From contig CM064426.1 of NCBI GenBank assembly GCA_032690845.1, positions 75,132,403-75,196,402 of the forward strand: 64,000 nucleotides of DNA. The letters are read 5' to 3'. This stretch comes from Eleusine coracana subsp. coracana. Its lineage: Eukaryota > Streptophyta > Magnoliopsida > Poales > Poaceae. A program made the translations under genes and the position numbers. Of this stretch, positions 60,401 through 64,000 are shown piece after piece (within the stretch, counting starts at the first letter, position 1; each line of letters starts with the position of its first letter). Below the pieces are notes generated by a model, which was given only the letters and a program-made list of their open reading frames with translations, made no database searches and was not told the origin of the DNA.

Positions 60401-61845
60401 CGATCAGGCGATGTGATGTGGATGTCACGTGACACGCGTCGGTCGCAGCAGCCTCTGACTGACCGCCAGATACAAAGCCATCACAGGCAGCTGCCCGTCT
60501 CATGATCGTCATCACTCATGAACCTCTTGCAGAGCCCTGCCTGGTGTGCTGATCTCTGGGAAGGAACAACAGGGCTAATAGCCCTTCAGTATTCTTCAGT
60601 ATGCATCATTTGTGCGTTCGCAAAAAAAAAAAGTATGCATCATTTGTTCTCTGAGAAAAAAAAAAGGTCCAGGAACGGATACGTTTGCGTTTCCAATAAG
60701 GGAGGGCACCTGAGCTGCTGTCCGAGGCACACCACACTTTTTAATCTGAGTTTGAATCTTCAGTTCAGAGGCCGGCCGGTTGGCAGCAGCAGTTAATGAC
60801 TGGCCGAAAAGCCGTTGTGAACTTCTTTCTCGGTCGATCAGCCAGCCATGTCATCGTCTCTTGTACTACTACTCCTACTTTCTTTTTTTTTTTTTTGCTT
60901 CTAGGTGTACATACTATTAGTAGACTTTTATTTAATCGAAAATTACGTGTATTACTAATGTAGAATAGGACTACATATCTGTCCCAAATCCATAGAGGAG
61001 CAAGTGATAGTGTTCATAACAAGATAATGGGAACAGGAAGTTCAGTATATATGTAATCCTTATCTTCCTGGTACTAGTAGCTAACATTCCCTAAAAAACC
61101 GTTTCTTCTGGATTTCAAGTCCAGTGAAGACTCGTATGGGTGTACAGTACATGCACAACAGCACAGAGCGCCGAGACTGCAAGTAGTCAACCATGTCTCA
61201 TCATCTCAATCCGTCCCTCGGTTGACTGGACAACCAATCTAGGTTTCTTTCTTGTCACAGCGGAACAATCAGTTTCTCATGAGGAGGACTTTTACTGCAT
61301 ACTGCAGGGTCTTTGGGTGTACTGCACTGTAGGGTCCAATGTGTAATGTGGGTGTTTATCAATTAATGCTAGTGTAGTGCATGCATTTTATGGCACATAT
61401 CATCAGTTCGTATCTGGTATTGTATCTTGCTTATCCCAAAGGGAGTAGTGCTCTTGATCAAGTACTCCTTGCTAAATACATACTGCTGCCGATTCCTGCA
61501 AGCCCCCTTTTGACAGGGATTTTTTCCTCTCTCCCTTTCTCAACAATGAGCAGCCTCTGGCTGATCTCGTCACCAGGTAAAATTTGCAGAAGACCATGCT
61601 CCATGTTGCCGGTGCTCGCTTCCACGATAACACTCTCCCTGTGAAAACTAGCAGAGAAGGAGGCATCTAGCAGCTAGATCATGGGCGCGCTTTGTATACA
61701 TGGACGTGGCACCAGCACCGTCCATGAGAACATGATCCATCATCCTTTCGCTTCCATCTCCGATTGAGCTCCCTCTCTGATGGCTCCCTTTCACCAACCG
61801 CGTCCTCACTCACCTGGCGGCGGCGGTGTAGCCTCCTCATCTCGT

Positions 61846-62151
61846 TCATCCACGCCGATCGATCCATAGCTGGCGTGCCGGGCTCTCGCAAATTAAACCG
61901 TATTCCGATCTCAATTCCCGCACATGCGTAGGCCGGCGATTTTCCTCGCGTCGACGGCGACGGGGCAGAGATTCATTGCCGTACGCGCGTACCAACAATT
62001 GCAAGTGCGAGGCACCGGTCGTCATCGTTGCCGGCGGTGGAGGGCCCCACGGCGATGAAGGATGAGCACGGAGACGGCGAGGCCGGACGGGCCCAGCAGG
62101 GACGGCGGCAGCCGGAAGAGGAAGCGGGGGGTAAAGCGTAGTGGCCATCAT
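61846..62151 (-). other. GC-rich ORF of 101 codons, unassigned
   Basis: A GC-rich patch in an otherwise AT-rich region opens a frame starting MMATTLYPPLPLPAAAVPAG. Pro/Ala/Arg-rich composition and no domain. It may be the first exon of an unrecognised minus-strand gene, part of a non-coding transcript or chance. Confidence 0.25.
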
Positions 62152-63080
62152 ATCTGTTACGTTCGATCGAGTATGCGCGTGTCCAGCGGTAACGAGACAG
62201 GGCTCACATGGGAAGGAGGAAGGAACTTAATTCTGTGAATGTGGTGGACTCATGTATCCATCGCCACATTGCTGCATCGATGCCTGTTGATCACCACTAA
62301 ACAAGGAGGACCCTATCTTTTCTACCTTAGCTTGCGCGCGATAAATAAGAATTTTGTTATTATTATTATTATTATTTTGTGGTACAGAGGGATTATTTCA
62401 AAATAAACGGGTTCATTATTCATCACTTCCAAGCAACATAAAAATTCTGACAGGCACACATGAGGAGTATAGGTATACCGCACTGTCGTGCAAGCACATG
62501 AACGCAGTACGTACACGTGTATAAATATATACGATATTTGATACTGGTTACTGGTTTATGCCTACAATGGTGAAACTTTAGGTCCGACATCTGAAAGTGC
62601 GGAATGTGTATGCATATAGCTAGAAAATGCTATGCTGTACTCATTGTTATTCAAACTTGCTTTGCCGATTCTATGATTTTTTTTTAAATATGAATCTTTC
62701 TGAATCTGTAACACAGAAAATATAAAGCTACTCGACAAAAAAAAAATCATATCAAGGAGGAACCTCATAGCAAATTGCAAAAGGGAAGGTTATTAAGTGT
62801 CTGAAGGTTGCTACAAGGGAAAGAACATTATTAGCCTTTGAAACTGCAAGTGAGATGCTGCGGTAACAGAGTCACCCACTCACCCTTTCTATCTACTTTG
62901 CTTACTTCTTCGGTATAAGCTCCATTTTCGAACCCAGCAGTTTGGTAGGAACTCAACATCAAACAATAGGTAATTACCGAGAAAAGCATGCCGGTCGTGG
63001 TAACTCAATGCGGTACAAATAGATCAGTGACGTTTCACGAAAGACACCTGAAAAGAGGCAAATAAACGATGGGACATAGA

Positions 63081-63086
63081 TATAAA
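63081..63086 (+). promoter_or_regulatory. TATA box of the MADS gene
   Basis: TATAAA, 162 bases before the proposed ATG at 63243. A C/T-rich leader follows (63168-63229), as is common for AGAMOUS-lineage 5' UTRs. Confidence 0.55.
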
Positions 63087-63242
63087 GGGAGGTAGAGGGG
63101 GAAGGAGGTAAAGCCCCAGGAGGAACAAACTCCAAGGGCCATTGAAGCTGCCCACAGCTGCCACCACCACTCCTCTCCCTCCTCTTCTTTTCAACACAAT
63201 CCTCTTCTTCTTCCAATCTCTCTTCCTGTCACAGAAACGAAC

Positions 63243-63962
63243 ATGCATATACAGGAGATGCAAGCTGTTCCATCCACAGACTTGATGGTAATATATTGCT
63301 CTTGCTTTGAAGCTCGACTCTTTTCTTTTTTGAAGCTCGACTCTTTTCTGCTGTACCTTCCTTTTCTCTGAAGCTCAAAATTTAGATAATAGCATGAGGG
63401 CAGTAGAATCATGGTTACTGCCTGGTATGGACAAAGTAGCTAGATAGATCGACGCGTAAGAGCCCAGAACAAGGAGACATTCATTCGTATCTCCTGATCG
63501 AAATCGATCCCCAAACCATGATCTGAAAGATAGCACTCCTAACAAAGCATGTAGTATGTGCTTAAGACATTATTGCTGCTCTTTTATTTCCTGTTCTTTT
63601 TCATCTCTGGCTTCAGATCCGTTTGATATCAGTACACACTCCTTGTGCTTATTGCACACTTACTGATTTATCAGTGCGATTTCTTTGCAGTCTGCCTTGA
63701 CTTCTGCGGGTCTCAAGCTGAAGGATCCGATGGCCTCTCCTGGCTCAGGTTCAGTTGGGGCTGCTGCAGAGAAGGCGGCTGGGAAGGGGAAGAAGGTTGA
63801 GATCAAGCGCATCGAGAACACAACGAACCGTCAGGTCACCTTCTGCAAGCGCCGCAACGGCCTCCTGAAGAAGGCGTACGAGCTCTCTGTGCTCTGCGAC
63901 GCCGAGATCGCCCTCATCATTTTTTCAAGCCGCGGGCGCCTCTACGAGTACTCCAACAACAG
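63243..63962 (+). CDS. MADS58: AGAMOUS-like MADS-box protein, 5' part
   Basis: Only the start of the gene is in the window. Proposed exon 1, 63243-63287, encodes MHIQEMQAVPSTDLM and ends at a GTAATA donor. Intron 1 is 403 bp and ends TTTCTTTGCAG at 63690. Exon 2, 63691-63962, stays in frame and encodes an N-terminal extension, then the MADS domain from KKVEIKRIENTTNRQ to RGRLYEYSNN, and ends at AG/GTGAGT. An extension before the MADS domain preceded by an intron is typical of the C-class (AGAMOUS) group, which sets stamen and carpel identity and meristem determinacy. KVEIKRIE with EIALIIFSS fits my recollection of OsMADS58 rather than OsMADS3. The K-domain and C-terminus lie beyond 64000. A second ATG at 63730 (MASPGSG) could also be used. 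Confidence 0.88.
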
Positions 63963-64000
63963 GTGAGTTCTTTACAATTTTTTGTGCATCTGTGTGTTGC

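Larger units (their letters stand above)
53661..63080. other. About 9 kb without a convincing gene
   Basis: AT-rich intergenic DNA with a Stowaway MITE (54294-54509), a hAT-like or Tourist-like repeat (about 56805-57408), a truncated Stowaway end near 56146 and several short duplications with A-rich filler (58219-58264, 58487-58531, 60126-60181, 60598-60647). ORFs 54869-55078, 55490-55765 and 61846-62151 have no domain. The right end should contain the distal promoter of the MADS gene. Confidence 0.45.

Noticed and set aside
1..64000. CRISPR arrays, operons, phage or bacterial features
   Set aside because: None seen; the window is plant nuclear DNA with spliced genes.

Overview
This is a 64 kb piece of a grass nuclear genome, most probably rice (Oryza sativa) or a close Oryza relative. 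The evidence is spliced genes with GT-AG introns and very GC-rich exons, AT-rich intergenic DNA full of Stowaway MITEs, hAT-type elements, tRNA-derived SINEs and nested LTR elements, and the gene order itself. A NIP1-type aquaporin, protein phosphatase 5, a double B-box protein and an AGAMOUS-lineage MADS gene with the OsMADS58 type of N-terminus lie in a row. From memory this matches a segment of rice chromosome 5; it was not checked against a database.

Left part (1-11 kb): two small intronless genes on the minus strand (2.6-2.9 kb and 7.0-7.3 kb) encode secreted peptide precursors of about 100 residues. Both end in a SVPSPG(V/I)GH motif, as in the CEP14-like branch of the CEP/PIP peptide hormones. 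Each has a TATAAATA box at a similar distance, so they look like a dispersed tandem pair. A 1.1 kb hAT-type element with a perfect 8 bp target duplication sits between them. The rest is repeats: a head-to-tail SINE pair, a Stowaway MITE, a 475 bp tandem duplication and an exon-like relic.

Middle-left (12-29 kb): one old, degenerate Ty3/gypsy-like element (about 16.5 kb, 1.2 kb LTRs, a broken gag, no recognisable pol). It contains a second LTR-type insertion (5 bp duplication CAAGA), which itself contains a third, probably a solo LTR (5 bp duplication ATGCT). A hAT-like element borders it on the right.

Gene-rich part (30-52 kb): an intronless FCP1/CTD-phosphatase-like HAD protein (+), an oligopeptide-transporter gene fragment that is now a pseudogene (+), a second copy of the 1.1 kb hAT element, the NIP1-type aquaporin with five exons (+), then convergently protein phosphatase 5 with twelve coding exons (-). 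A GC-rich island at 48.0-48.6 kb may hold the PP5 5' leader or a separate small gene. The double B-box gene has three exons (-) and a G-box about 100 bp upstream of its start. The exon maps were assembled by hand; all introns keep the frame and give proteins of 283, 483 and 327 residues.

Right part (52-64 kb): a diverged tandem-repeat array upstream of the B-box gene, about 9 kb with no convincing gene, then the 5' end of the AGAMOUS-like MADS gene running out of the window. The genes do not form a pathway. Notable non-gene signals are at least eight short duplications flanking A-rich filler, five G or C runs (four of 20-26 bases), and a 60 bp near-perfect palindrome.
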